Below, one piece after another: positions 1 to 11,535 of a stretch of DNA of 64,000 nt. The translations under genes and the position numbers were made by a program. Below the pieces are notes generated by a model that did not search any database, was not told the origin of the DNA, and was given only the letters and a program-made list of their open reading frames with translations. The stretch comes from Cantharellus purpuraceus (Eukaryota > Basidiomycota > Agaricomycetes > Cantharellales > Hydnaceae): contig JALBUN010000003.1 in assembly GCA_025174535.1 (NCBI GenBank), positions 1,820,501-1,884,500 of the forward strand, written 5' to 3'. Positions within the stretch are counted from its first letter, which is position 1. Every line of letters begins with the position of its first letter.

Positions 1-555
1 GTAGGTGGATGAATCTGACTGTCCAACCAGTGACACTCTGAAGCAGGTAACAGTGATGTGTAAAGTAGTCCAGCAACTGCTTCACACAAGTTCAAGCTTC
101 TAATGCTCTGTAAAGGCAGTACACACTAGTAACTTAATCAAAGAGCACTAATGGCAGGACTATCAACAGACAATCTCACCCTGTAGATTTGTAGTCACGC
201 AAGGTAGATACTACACTCACGCCCAAAGCAGGACAATCACTACTTCAAGTGCAATCAAATACAGTTACACAACTGTAAGCAACCCTTGAACTGGACAATC
301 AACAGTTACTGAGATATAGAGGATGACACTGTATGTCACTCTAGTCACACTGATGTGCAAATGATGGGGTAGAAATGGTTATTTATTCAGAGGCAGAATG
401 GGCTCCTTTTATATTGTATTTACAGGAGCTGACTAATACTACCGGAAACTTCTACCTATTAATAGATGGAAACTACTGGAAGCTAGTGGAATATGTGAGA
501 AGGGGGTGGAAGTTTTCTAGCCAATGAGCTGCTTGGATTTGCTCTGACTCATGGC
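1..555. other. Non-coding stretch, no gene recognised
   Basis: I see no coding signal. The stretch is moderately AT-rich and precedes the tandem repeat and the retroelement nest, so it may be an old LTR or retroelement flank. I could not pair it with a second copy in this window. Confidence 0.4.
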
Positions 556-669
556 ATGAGTCATGGATGGAGTCATAGTATGAGTAATCACAGGAGTCAT
601 GGTATGAGTCATGGAAGGAGTCATAGCATGAGTCATGGCAGGAGTTATTGCATGAGTTACCATTACTCA
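556..669. repeat. 24-bp minisatellite, about 4.7 units
   Basis: A 24-bp unit (first unit starts at 556, later ones at 580, 604, 628 and 652) is repeated with substitutions. Its core is ATGAGTCATGG followed by AGGAGTCATAG. Because the unit is a multiple of three, the plus strand reads as Met-Ser-His-Gly-Arg-Ser-His-Ser repeats and the minus strand as Asp-Ser-Cys/Tyr-His repeats. I read both as repeat artefacts, not as a protein. Confidence 0.75.
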
Positions 670-867
670 AATAACTTGGTCAATACTTCATTTCCTGGGC
701 TGATCAGCATGGCTATGGGTAGGCACGGCTTCTATTGAACTCTCCACTGAAAATGGAGTCAGGAGGTGCAGTGGTTGTGAAGATATTGAGCATTTACTGG
801 CAGTGGTGACCAGATTGAGTCGGAGATTGAAATGAGTCATGTGATTGAAAATGAGTCAGTTGTCCAG

Positions 868-1195
868 GTGACTCCAGCTTGCTTTAAAGCTGCTGACATC
901 TGCAAAGGTTTGTGGGTTCATGTGGGTGGTGACTCCGGCTTGCTTTAAAGCTGCTGACATCTGCAAAGGTTTGTGGGTCCATGTGGGTCCCAAAACTTTG
1001 CCCAGCAGAACAATAAGTTTGTAGACTCATTTCTGCATGGAAAATTCCTGAAAAAATATGAAAAAATAGAGAATATTTGAATGGCCCTGAATCAAGAGAA
1101 AGCACATATATGCTGATATTTTAAGGCCATGAAGCGAAATTGTACAGTTTTGGGACTTTAAACAAGATCTTTTTTAAGGAAAACCAGTTCCCATA
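868..1195. repeat. Dispersed repeat, copy 1, with a 61-bp tandem duplication at its left end
   Basis: Positions 868-989 contain two units of 61 bp (868 and 929, both starting GTGACTCC). From about 962 onward the sequence is nearly identical to 34682-34915: same order of words, a run of A and T around ATGAAAAAATAGAG, and the same end near CCAGTTCCCATAC. A third, more diverged copy follows at about 1412. The copy at 34.7 kb abuts a polypurine tract, so I infer that this is part of the LTR of retroelement family C. Confidence 0.6.
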
Positions 1196-1411
1196 CACCC
1201 TGAACTAGGCACTGATCAGGCAAAAAGAAGGGTGTCCACCCTGTTTTCTGCACTGGTTTGGACAGCCATGGATAGCCACATCTCAGTGATGATCTCCATG
1301 GAAAATAGTGCCCTGAGAGGCTGTGGTTGTCAAGTTAGAGAATATTTATTGATCAGATACATCTGAGCTTGAATTCAGGCCAAATGCCTGGTCCAAAGGG
1401 GAGAGCCGGCT

Positions 1412-1660
1412 GTGTGAAGGTTTGTGGGCACCTATGGGTCCACAACTGTAGCACAGCAGAAATAAATGATTCTGGGCCGAGTTCTGCATGGAATATTCCC
1501 AAAAAAAATATGGAAAAATAGAGAATATTTGAATAAGTCCATTCCAGGTACAAGCACCAAATATATGCTGATATTTAGGAATGGAAAAGCAAAGTATAGC
1601 ACATTGGTGCTGTATAAATAGGATTTGATAGGGAAAAGGTGGTTCCCATACAGGGTTGCA
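1412..1660. repeat. Dispersed repeat, copy 3 (diverged)
   Basis: This shares the motif order of the copies at 962-1195 and 34682-34915 (AGGTTTGTGGG, then CAGCAGA, then TGCATGGAA, then an A-rich block with ATAGAGAATATTTGAAT, then ATATATGCTGATATTT), with many substitutions. It contains a TATA-like TATAAATAGG at about 1614. A reading frame on the minus strand through it is a by-product. Confidence 0.5.
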
Positions 1661-3673
1661 TGTGACCTGAGATCTCACTTGTAGTGGCAGGTTCAAGCAT
1701 TGATATATGGAAGACCAGATGAACTGCTCAGAAGTGGTCAGGGAGGTGGAGGGTGAAGGTCCTGCTGCCTGCACAAGCAATGACCTCATAAGGACCTAAG
1801 TATTTCTTGGAGAGTTTCTTCAATGGACAGGTGGTCTGGAAGTGTTCAGCCTTAATGAATACTTTGTCTCCAATCTGCAGGTCCAGAGCCAGAATGCGGT
1901 GTTGGTCCACAGAGACTTGGTATTGTTTCTGAGCATCAGAGATGGTTTCTTGGAGATGTTGGTGTAGTTGATCGAGGTTGGTTACAAATTGGCAGGCTTT
2001 GGTGGAGGCAAGTTCCTTCTCAGGGTGGACAGAGATGTTCGGATGGTAGCCTTTATTAGCAAAGAATGGAGAGACGCCAGTAGTCCCATTCAGGGCATTG
2101 TTGTAGGCAAACTCTGCTATTGGAAGTAGATCAGCCCAATTGTCCTGTTGATAGTTACAATAGACACAGAGATATTGTTCCAGGGACTAATTCATTCGTT
2201 CCATTTGTCCATCTCCTTCAGGATGGTATCCAGAGGTGAAATGAAGCTTCATGTTGAGAGCCTTTCCTAATGTGTGGAAGAAGGAGGACACAAACTCTGA
2301 GCCCCAATCAGATGTGACATGCAATGGGACTCTGTGTTTAGAGAATATGTGGAGAATGAACAACTTAGCTAGTAAGGCAGAGGTGATGGTGTCATGCATT
2401 GGAATGAATAGTGACTGTTTAGTGAATCTGTCAACGATCACAAGTATGGTGTCATACCAAGTAATCGGGGGAGTTTCTCTATGAAATCCATGGAGATGGA
2501 GTTCCATGGTTGCTCTGGGACCAGGAGTTGTTTAAGTGTTCCATAGGGTTTGTGCCTTTGCAATTTTGAGTGCATACACATGGTACAGGAGTTACAATAG
2601 TGTTGAATGTATTCTCACATTTTTGGCCATACATAGTCCCATTAGATTAACCCTTGTGTGCAATTTTGCCCAAAGTGGCTGGAGATCGGGTGATCATGAT
2701 AATACTGCAAAACTTGGAGTCGGAGACCATTGGCATTGGGGACATATATCCGGTCATTGTGTCAGAGGTGTCCTTCAGGGTCAAGTGACCACTTCAGATT
2801 GGAGGGGTCATCCAAGTGTTTAACTGCAACTGGATTGGATCAGAGTGGAGTTGGTCAATATCCATAATGGTAACAGCTTGGAGGGTGGGAGTCATGAGGG
2901 TGGATGCTTGTAGGGATGATGCCAGCTGCTTGTTAGTGAACACAGGACAAAAGTTGTGTGGGTTTACAGTGGCATAGTCACTACTCCCCTCCTTAGGGTA
3001 GACATCCCAGCATCTAGTTAATGCATCCAGTTTTGCTCCCAGTTGACCAGGATGAAACCGGATAACGAGGTTGAACTGAGACAGATATTCGGACCATCGG
3101 ACTTGTCTCCAGGTGAGTAGTTTTGTTGTGGAGAAGTATTCCAAGTTCTTGTGGTCTGTTATGACATCCACCAGATTGGAGGGGCCTTTGAGGTAGTGTC
3201 TCCATATCCAGAAGGCTTCATATATGGCAAGGAGCTCTTTGTTGCATCATAGTTCAGTTTGGGGGGTGTGAATGTACGAGTGAAAAGTGATCGGATGGAC
3301 TTGTCCATCATCTCTCCACATGATGGACAGGATCGTGGCAAGCGCATAGTTGGAGGCATCAGTTTCTAATAGGATAGGAATATCTGGAACCCAATGAGTC
3401 AGTATCAGAGTGGAAGTAAAAGCCTTTTTCAAGGTCTCAAAGCTCTGTCTACATTTGTCAGTGAAATTCCATTGGGTACCCTTCCTAGTAAGTCAGGTGA
3501 GTGGAACAGTGATGTCAGAGTAGCCATAAATGAAGCGGCGGTAGAAGTTGGCGAACCCCAGGAAGGACTGTATGTCTTTGACTTTCTGTGGTTCTGGCCA
3601 TTCCTGTATGGCTTTGATTTTGTCATCAGACAGTCCTGCAGGGGAGAGAATATAGCCTAGATACTCAACTGAG

Positions 3674-4131
3674 TGTTACGCACTAGGTCCGATTGGGGGT
3701 CAGAGGTTGGGTTGGAGTCGGAGCACGTCATGGGGGTTGGAACAGACTTGGCTTCAGCTTATGTGCTGTGCCCTCACTAATACCATTGTCCAAGATTTTG
3801 GAGATGGAGTATGACTTAGAGAGTTAGGATCGGACTTTAGGAACTAGGCGTGATTCAATATTCAAACTGGGGAATGAAGTCCCCAGTCAGGCAACTTAAA
3901 TACATATTTTGAAATCTAATAATAATTACTCCAGGGATGGGTCTCCAAGGCCGATGGCCTTACATGAGTATGTCCGAGTCTGATGGGGACAGATGTCCAG
4001 GTTCCTATGGTGATGCTGATGCATCAATTGGAACCGGAGACGGATGGGCAGAATCAGCAGTGACAATCAGACAGGTAGATGGAGACGCGGCGGTTTCCAA
4101 ATGGAGTATAGATTTCATATGCGCGGGGATC
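3674..4131 (-). mobile_element. Partial LTR of family A inside the RT of an older family-A copy
   Basis: It starts TGTTACGCACTAGG and follows the intact LTR at 40309-40825 almost base for base up to the ATATGCGCGGGGATC block. The last roughly 55 bp, including the CATAACA terminus, are missing. RT-like sequence lies on both sides (3429-3660 and from about 4134). Because the right end is deleted, no target-site duplication can be read. Confidence 0.75.
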
Positions 4132-4666
4132 TCAAAGAGGCTATGTTTTCAGAGATGTCAGAGTACCTCTTGGACATGTCTCCGATGTTCTTCTTCATTA
4201 TCCAAATATACTAAAATTCCACTTGTCGCCTTCTCGGATGCAGACTAGATGGTAGGCATGTTGGTGATCTTTTTTGGAATAGATCTTAGCCTTTCAAGGA
4301 CTCTTGAGTAGGTCTGCAGTGTGGGGTATTGGGTATCAGTCTTTCTTGGTGATCTTGTTGAGTCCACAGAAGTCGATGCATAGGTGGAGTGATCCATCCT
4401 TTTTGCAGACAAACAGGACTGGAGCTCCATGGGGGGATAGGGATGGGCCCTGTGGCCAAGTTCTTGTCTATGAATGTTCAGAGAGCCAGTAGCTCTTTTT
4501 GGGATAGCGAGTAGATAGGGCCAAGCAGAGGGGTGGAGTTGTTATCCAACTCAATCTTGAGATTGTATGGTTGGTGTTCCACTAGGGAGTTGGCTTTAGA
4601 CTTGCTGAACATGTCAGTGAACTCATGATACTCCTTAGGAACCATAGATAGGTCTGGTGGAGTTGA

Positions 4667-5242
4667 TCAGGTGGAATGGGCAGCGAGGAACATTGGATCG
4701 GAGAGGTGAATCTGGAACATGTGAGAACCATCCAGTTTGCTTAGTCTGGCAAAGACCATAGCATCCACCATTGATATGGACAGAGGGGTAGATGGAGTAT
4801 CTATCAGAGCAGAGTCAGCAGAGGTGGAAGCTAATTTTGCACCTAAAGTTGCTGGTGACGTCAGGGATGACACAGCCTGTACTGGAGAACAGAATGTGAT
4901 GTGACCCAATGCCCAGTCAATCAACAGATTGTAGTGGGTGAGCCAATTATGTCCAAGAACCACAGAACAGCTGGAGTCAAGCAGAGTAACATAGAATGTA
5001 AGGTTCTGGATTTTTCTGACAGAAAAACAGATAGATAGATCTATAGCTCGTGAAATAACAGCATTAGTAGTGCCATCAAATAATCGGAGTGATATTGGAG
5101 TTATGGTGTATGTATGGAGTTTATGTAAATTGGAAAAAGAAGAATCAAGGAAACAGTGAGTAGAACTGGCTTGGATAGCGGTATTGGGAGTTGGAGTGGA
5201 TGAGGAGGGTGAGGGAGTCAGGGTGGGAAAGAGTGGATGCAT
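4667..5242 (-). pseudogene. Retropepsin (aspartic protease) region of family A, catalytic motif deleted
   Basis: This gypsy protease region of about 190 residues is recognisable from the [16 protein letters not shown] block and its near identity to the copy at 38450-39091. In that other copy the active site reads [10 protein letters not shown]. Here the text runs directly from NTAIQA to SSTHCF, so an in-frame deletion has removed the catalytic Asp-Ser-Gly. The frame is otherwise open, which makes it look more intact than it is. It would be inactive as a protease. Confidence 0.8.
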
Positions 5243-5385
5243 TCAGGCGGACCTCATTTGTTGTATGGGGAGTACCAATGCAGCCCTCAGCCCATACAGA
5301 GGCTAGAGGACTATTTTTTTTGGTCTATTGCCTTGATGTCAGACTTGTCCGTCATGGCATTGGCGGTGATGGGAACACGATGTAT

Positions 5386-6053
5386 GTGCAGTCGTGTGAG
5401 AGAAAAGCTTGAATAGTATCTTTGTGTGAAGTTTGGAATGATTTGGATAAGTCCTTGTCTGGATACAAGCTAATTCAGCAGGTAGCAGGAGTAGGTGATT
5501 CAATTTGAAGTAAATGCTTAATAAAAACGTAGCCAGTGATTGTATGGCTTCATAATTCGAGATTTGAGTGGGATATGCAATATTCTAATAGAATATGCAA
5601 AAGCTAATAGAAATACTTGTTCATCCTGGAGTTATTCCAAATATGAATAGATTCAGATACACTAACAGAATAGGTGAGAGAGAATTCTCTATCTTTTCAA
5701 GTGCATTACAGATGTGATTTATATATGATACTAAGTCCTATGAATGAATGAAGTCATTCGTGAATGTCCTGAGTCAATGATGGGATGGATGATGAGATGA
5801 TGATGGGGGGAAGTGTCCATGATGATGAAATGATGAAAATAAAAGCGAAATAATGTCCAGGAAGTGCTGGGACTCACAGGGGCTTCTCCTGTTCCCTTTC
5901 CATTCCTGTAACCATCCTCCTTTACCCCCTTCACCCCTCCAAACCTCCTGAGCCTCCTATATGCTCCTGTTCCTCCCCTGTCCCCTCTAATCCTCCTCTT
6001 CTCTCCTTTCTCCCCAGAAGTCCGGCAGCTAGATGTTTGGCAGCTGGAACAAT
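5386..6053. other. Non-coding stretch with a long pyrimidine-rich tract
   Basis: No gene is seen. From about 5880 to 6015 the plus strand is strongly C/T-rich, with runs such as CTCCTCTTCTCTCC. Around 5745-5830 there is GATGATGAAT-type low complexity. The left edge is where family-A gag breaks off and the right edge is a truncated family-A LTR, so this is either old flanking DNA or an unrecognised insert. Confidence 0.4.
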
Positions 6054-6453
6054 AGGTCAGAGGTTGGGTCAGAGTCAGAGAGGGAATCAGGGTACATCAT
6101 GGGGGTCAGAACAGACTTGGCTTCAGCTTATGTGCTCCACCCTCACTAATACCGGTGTCCAAGATTTCAGAGATGGAGTATGACTTAGAGAGTTAGGATT
6201 GGACTTAGGAACTAGGCGTGATTTGATATTTGAACTGGGGAATGAAGTCCCCAGTCAGGCAGCTTAAATACATATTTGAAATCTAATAATTACTCCAGTG
6301 ATGGGTCTCTGAGGCTGACAGCCTTACATGAGTATGTCCAAGTCTGACCAGGATAGATGTTCAGGTTCCTATGGTGATGCTGATGCATCAATTGAAACCG
6401 GACATGGATGGGCGAGATTCAGCAGTGACAATCAGACAGATAAATGGAGACAT
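6054..6453 (-). mobile_element. Family-A LTR, left part (split by the family-B element)
   Basis: Homologous to about 40350-40735 of the intact LTR, including GGGGAATGAAGTCCCCAGT and the GGTTCCTATGGTGATGCTGATGC block. The first roughly 45 bp are lost. It stops at the GACAT target duplication (6449-6453) and resumes at 12652, where the two halves join without a gap. Confidence 0.85.
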
Positions 6454-7063
6454 TGTTAAGTGCTGAAAACTTGGAGTTTAAAGGAGTAGCTGGTGTTTGG
6501 ATACTAGTGAGGGAGGGGATGGGACTTTACTGTTCCAGTTTGACTGGAGACAGATGGGGACAAATAACTATTGAGTCAGATCAAGTGGACTTGGCTTCAA
6601 CTTATGTGTTGTGCCCCCTTGAAATTGTCAGTCCAATATTTCGGAGTTCAGAGTACAGAGTTGGATCAAAGATCCGGAGTTCAACTTGTCAAGAAGATAC
6701 TTGTCAAGAAGCTAGTAACCAAGAAGCTGGTGGGGAATCTTAGTCAATATACGAACTACTGTAACATACAAGAAGTAGCCTGTATAAGTATGTAGAGAAT
6801 TGAATGGTAAAACTAAAAGCAATAAGACAATAAGACTAATATGGAATACAACATGGAAAGGAGTTTGGAGTTTGGACTCATGTCCGAACTAATACTAAAC
6901 AATTAGAAAGTATAACAGTTGTTGTAACCCATAAGAAGAAGACTACTAATGAGGAGAACAATAGCGGGGTCCAGAGTTGATGGAGGTGGAGTTGATGGAG
7001 GTGGAGTTGACAGAGGTGGAGATGGAATCTGGAGATCGGAACTCGGTGTTACAGGATGTAACA
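6454..7063 (-). repeat. 3' LTR of family B copy 1
   Basis: This is 610 bp, with TGTTAAG at one end and TGTAACA at the other. Most of its differences from the 12037-12646 LTR are C/T or G/A at CpG positions (for example CTTGG here against CTCGG there). The minus-strand TATA-like box and start-site region are described under the 5' LTR. Confidence 0.9.
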
Positions 7064-7080
7064 GCATCTCCCTTCTAGAT
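7064..7080 (-). other. Polypurine tract of family B
   Basis: On the minus strand, ATCTAGAAGGGAGATGC lies directly against the LTR end TGTTACATCC. This is the expected position and composition of the plus-strand primer. The same sequence follows the LTR of copy 2 at 31298-31313. Confidence 0.7.
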
Positions 7081-7207
7081 TGAGCCCATGAGATCTTAGT
7101 CAGTACCGTGGGAACGTTGCAGGTATATGCAGTTGAATTGGCGCACAAGGTGGGGCCCTTATTAAAATGTGTGTTACCTCGTTCCTTATCTCTTACCACC
7201 ATCTACT

Positions 7208-8084
7208 ATGCCTTCTGCTGAGGAACTTCACCAACAAGGCGCCGAATTGGACCGGTCGATTGCTGAGGCTGATGCCACAGAGAAGAAGGCAGAGGAGGAG
7301 AAGAAGAAAGAGGCAGCTCGCGCGAGGGTTGCTGAGGCCACATGAGTCAGAGCGGAGGCCGCAAAGAGGAGGGCCGCGTCGCAAGTAGCCGTCAAAGGCA
7401 AGGAGGTCATCTGAGACCTTGACAAGGAGTCCGAGCTGGACCTTGTTGATTTTCTCTTTTTGTTTTTAGACTGGAAAATCTCACTCCTGTCTCACGTGCC
7501 AGAGTAACCGGCTGAAATGCGAGGTGAAAGGCAGTGCTCCTCTGCGACGCAAACGTGATCGCGAGGAGGGTATAAGCACAGCGGATCCGTCTCCCAAACA
7601 TCATAGGACACGGACCATGTCCTCAGGTCCTGGGGTCGAGTCAATACCGCCAGCGTTGGTAGAGGCCGTGCAGGACGTCAGCCTCAACTCGGCTGCGGTG
7701 GCTCGTCATTTGATCAACGTGTCTGATCATGGTGAAGGAACAATTGTGGCCCTTCAGGGCATCGAGGCTCATTTGGGTGAGCTTGCGGGAATGTTCCATC
7801 ACTACATGACGGAACCAAGATGGGGTCCACTCCAAGGGGAGTTGGACTTGTTGAAGCTGGAACTCCTGGGTGCCATAATCAACACGAACTCAAACTCCTC
7901 CAGGTCTTGGGATACCATGGATAACTTCAATGGGTTGGATGATGAGGAGTGGAGGCCATGGGAGGAGATCAACAGGATGCTTGAGGATCAGAGACTGGAG
8001 TCAGAGATTCCGGAGAAGGGGGGGACAGTGGATGGGGGTTCTGAGGAATCAGATCTAGGGGAGTTGGAGATCATGGAGTCTTGA
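7208..8084 (+). pseudogene. Antisense ORF of family B, copy 1 (Zn2Cys6-like protein, degraded)
   Basis: This lies between the pol end and the 3' LTR and is transcribed opposite to pol. It starts MPSAEELHQQ and continues as a charged Lys/Glu/Ala-rich, probably coiled-coil segment. Two TGA stops occur where CGA or a similar codon is expected. About 85 bp present in copy 2, covering the exon 1 end and the first cysteine cluster, are deleted. The second exon is open and gives CLTCQSNRLKC (C-x2-C-x6-C) followed by a basic stretch and an acidic C-terminal half, 186 residues from an internal Met at 7524. A TATTAAAA-like box at about 7161 and pyrimidine-rich sequence precede the ATG, which fits its own promoter. 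Function is unknown; see copy 2 at 31442. Confidence 0.75.
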
Positions 8085-8089
8085 TGTAG

Positions 8090-11000
8090 TTAGAGAATGT
8101 GATGAATGATCAATTGGAGTTTCTTGGAGAAAATGGAGTGAATTAAGGCAAAATGGGGCCAGGTTTATGAGGATAGGCTGTGTGGAAATTGGAGATGATC
8201 TCCATCGCATGTCCTAATTCTGAAGCTGGTAGCCAGGAAGTTTCTTCATCTGTTCCTTCGTATCCTGCCCACCTGACAAGGTATTGCAGTTTACATTTTC
8301 ATCTTTTGTTGATCTTGGAGTCCAGAATCGCTGATAATTCGTACTCTGGTTCTCCGTCTATGATGACAGGAGGAACTGGAGTCGGTTCTCGACCAGAGAA
8401 TGGATCTGGAGTTGATGGTTCGAGCATGGAGACGTGGAAGATGGGGTGTATGGAGCGCATGCTTTCTTGGAGATGGAGGGTAAAGGAGTTAGAGCCTGCT
8501 TGAGCAATGATTTTGAAAGGACCAAGATATTTCTCCGATAGTTTCTTGGAAGGTCTCGTAGTATGTATGCTGTCAGATTTGACGAAAACCTTGTCTCCAA
8601 CCTTGAAGTCCAGAGCTGGAGATTGATGGCAGTCAGCGGAGGTGGAGTAATGGAGTTGGGCATTGGAGATGGTCTTTCAGAGATGCTGGTGGAGTTCATG
8701 GAGATCCACAGTGAAGTCTCAAGCTCTTGAAGAAGCGAGGTCTCGTTCCAGATGTATGGAGATGTTTGGGTGGTAACCCTTGTTGGCAAAGAATGGAGAT
8801 AAGCCAGTAGTGGCATTCGGGGCATTATTATATGCAAATTCTGTGAGTGGGAGTAAGTAGGACCAGTTGTCCTGTTGGTAGTTGCAATAGACTCAGAGGT
8901 ACTGTTCCAACGTCTGGTTCATTCGTTCAGTTTGTCCATCGGCTTCCGGATGGTATCCAGAGGTGAAGTGGAGTTTAATGTCCAAGGCCTTTCCAAGGGT
9001 TTGGAAGAAAGAGGACATGAACTCCATACCTCAGTCAGAGGTAATGTGATGGAACTCCATGCTTGGAGAAGACATGGAGCACGAATAATTTTGCAAGCAT
9101 AGGAGCTGTGATGGTGTCGACTGTAGGAATGAAAATGGACTGCTTGGTGAGGCAATCCACAATAACTAGGATGGTGTCGTAACTGGAGGAAGCTGGAAGC
9201 TTCTCAATGAAGTCCATGGATATGGAGTTCCACAGCCTCTCCAGAACGGGGAGTTGCTTGAGTAGTCCATAAGGACAATGTCTCTGTGACTTTGAGCACA
9301 TACAAGTGGTACATGATTTGATGTAGGACTTAACGGAACCATGGAGTTTGGGCCAGATGTAGTCTCGCCTGATTAGGTCTATAGTTCGGTTTTGTCCAAA
9401 ATGACTGGAGATCGGATGGTCATGTTTATTCTGGAGTACATGGAGTCAGAGATTGTTCACATCAGGAATGTAGATGCAGTTGTCTAGACGGAGTAAGCCT
9501 TCTGAGTCAATGGACCAGTGATTGGTTGGTTTATTGAGATGATCAGAGATGGCTGGATCTGATCAGAGTGTGGATTGGATATCGGAGTGGAGTGTGTCAA
9601 CGTCCATAGTGATGGCTGCTCGGAGGACTAGGGAGTAGAACGTCGTAGCTCAGAGGGATGCTGTTAACTGTTCATTAGTGAACACAGGCCTAAAATTATG
9701 CAGATTTACTGCTGCATAATTAGACATCCCATCATCTAGTTAACAAGTCTGGTTTTGTACTGAGTTTGCCAGGACAGAATCAGATTACCAGATTGAACTG
9801 GGACAGGAATTCAGACCAGCGGGCTTGCCGCCGTGTAAGGAGTTTGGTAGTTGAAAAGTATTTGAGGTTCTTGTGGTCTGTGATGACATCGACTGGAGTT
9901 GGGGATCCTTCAAGGTAATGTCGCCAGGACTTGAAAGCTTCAAAGATTGCAAGTAGTTCTTTATCATGGACATTGTAGTTGAGTTCCGCCGGAGTGAAAG
10001 TCCGGGAGTGGAAAGCTATTGGGTGGACCTCATTATCTGTTGGAGAGACGGTTGATAGGATGGCCGCTAGTGTGTAGTCAGAGGTGTTGGTTTCTACAAT
10101 GATCGGGGATCCGGGGTTCCATTGGGATAAGACCGGAGCTGTGATGAAAGCTCTCTTTAATGTTTCAAAGGATGTCCGACAGGAGTCCAAGAACTCCCAT
10201 GGAGTTCCTTTACGAGTTAAACAAGTCAGTGGAACTGTGAGATTGGAGTAATTGAATATGAAACACCTATAGAAATTGGCAAATCCTAAGAAGGATTGCA
10301 TGTCCTTGACTTTGCGAGGTTCTGGCCAATCCTGTATTACCTGGACTTTGCTGGAGTCCATAGTAAGTCTGTTTGGAGACAATATATATCTGAGGTACTT
10401 GACCGTGCTCTCATGGAAAGAACATTTGTTGGCTCGAGCATACAGCTTGTGCTTCCAGAGTTGGAGAAGGACTTCACAGACATGGTTGCTGTGTTCGTCG
10501 GAGTTGTCAGAGTATATCAGGATATCGTCCAAGTATATGAGGACACATATATCCAGGAGGTCGGAGAAGATGTCATTCATAAGATGCTGGAATGCTGCCG
10601 GAGTGTTGGTAAGTCCAAAGGGCATAACACACCACTCGAACGAGCCATAGCGAGTGTGAAGCACAGTCTTCCATTTGTCACCTTCATGAATCCAGACAAG
10701 GTGGTAAGCATGCCGGAGATCAATTTTGGTGAAGAATTGACCCTTTTGAGGACTGTCGAGCAAATCAGAGATGCGAGGAAGTGGATAACAGTCTTTTTTG
10801 GTGATTTTATTGAGACCCCTGAAATCGACGCACAGTCGGAGGGATCCGTCTTTTTTCCAAATGAAAAGGACTGGAGCACTGCCCGGAGATCAGGTCGGCC
10901 GGATGAAACCATAAGATAGGTGCTCATCGATGAATTCTCGAAGAGCCTGGAGTTCGCTCTGGGACAAGGAGTAGATTGGACCGAAAGGAGGAGATGTTCC

Positions 11001-11177
11001 ATCTTCCATTTCAATCTTCAAATCGTACAGCTTGTGAGCAGGTAGTGTGTCGGCACGGGTTTTGCTAAAGATGTCTGTGAATTCATGATATTTGGTTGGA
11101 ACATTTTTCATGTCGACCAGAGGGTCCTCAGAGTTCTTTGGAACTGTTGAGGAGATGAACAACTTGAATGTTTGCAT
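8090..11177 (-). pseudogene. pol of family B copy 1: RT, RNase H, integrase, chromodomain
   Basis: The minus strand encodes, in order: the RT N-terminal segment (10890-11177); the RT palm with IYLDDILIYSD, running into RNase H in one 327-residue open stretch (9780-10763); the integrase zinc-finger region and core (about 9035-9400); the integrase C-terminus with YLGPFK (about 8530-8600); and a chromodomain (about 8165-8350) with YLVRWAGY. A stop follows NKR in the chromodomain linker, and further frame breaks lie in the integrase. In RNase H the expected ETDASDY reads ETNTSDY, so the first catalytic Asp is lost. The chromodomain places family B among chromoviruses. The 3' end of pol converges tail to tail on the antisense ORF ending at 8084. 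Confidence 0.85.
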
Positions 11178-11535
11178 GTTGGCTCAGGAAGAGTCACGGG
11201 CGAAGGCTGCCATGTTGATGAAAGCTATTTTCAGAGCAACAGGTGGGAGACAGAGTTACGGAGTTGAGTGGAGCTAATGCTACCGACTTGGGTGGTGCCA
11301 AGGATTTAGTCTCTATCAGAGTTCAGAATGAGATACTGCCCAATACCCAGTCAATCAACGGATTGTAGCGGGTGAGCCAGTTGTGTCCCAGAACTGCCAA
11401 GCAACTAACATCCAACGGAGTTACATATCAAGGAGTTAGGATCAGAAAGAGCGGATGCATTGAGACATAGCTCCACGAAAACACCAATGAGTTCAATGCA
11501 ACCCTTGTTTGGTGTCAGAGTCGGAGGGTTGCTTA

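Larger units (their letters stand above)
1700..5385 (-). mobile_element. Ty3/gypsy family A, degraded internal region
   Basis: Read on the minus strand, this is the 3' end of gag, then protease, reverse transcriptase, RNase H and integrase, in gypsy order. Visible pieces are: gag tail at 5243-5385; protease at 4667-5242; RT pieces at about 4245-4430 and 3429-3660; RNase H at 2794-3432; integrase core at 2187-2507 (DTILVIVDRFTKQS and a YHPEGDGQ block); and integrase C-terminus at 1728-1910 with a WLGPY-like motif (KKYLGPYEV). No full frame survives. The RT is split by a family-A LTR at 3674-4131. Gag and protease match the family-A copy at 38.4-40.3 kb closely, which is how I assign the family. 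Neither terminal LTR is seen. Confidence 0.85.

Noticed and set aside
556..738. His/Ser/Met-rich ORF on the plus strand and its Cys/Asp-rich mirror on the minus strand
   Set aside because: Both are translations of a 24-bp minisatellite and have no start context or homologous text outside it.
1346..1789. 147-residue minus-strand ORF downstream of the family-A integrase
   Set aside because: It runs through a non-coding repeat (1412-1660) and is out of frame with the integrase before it.
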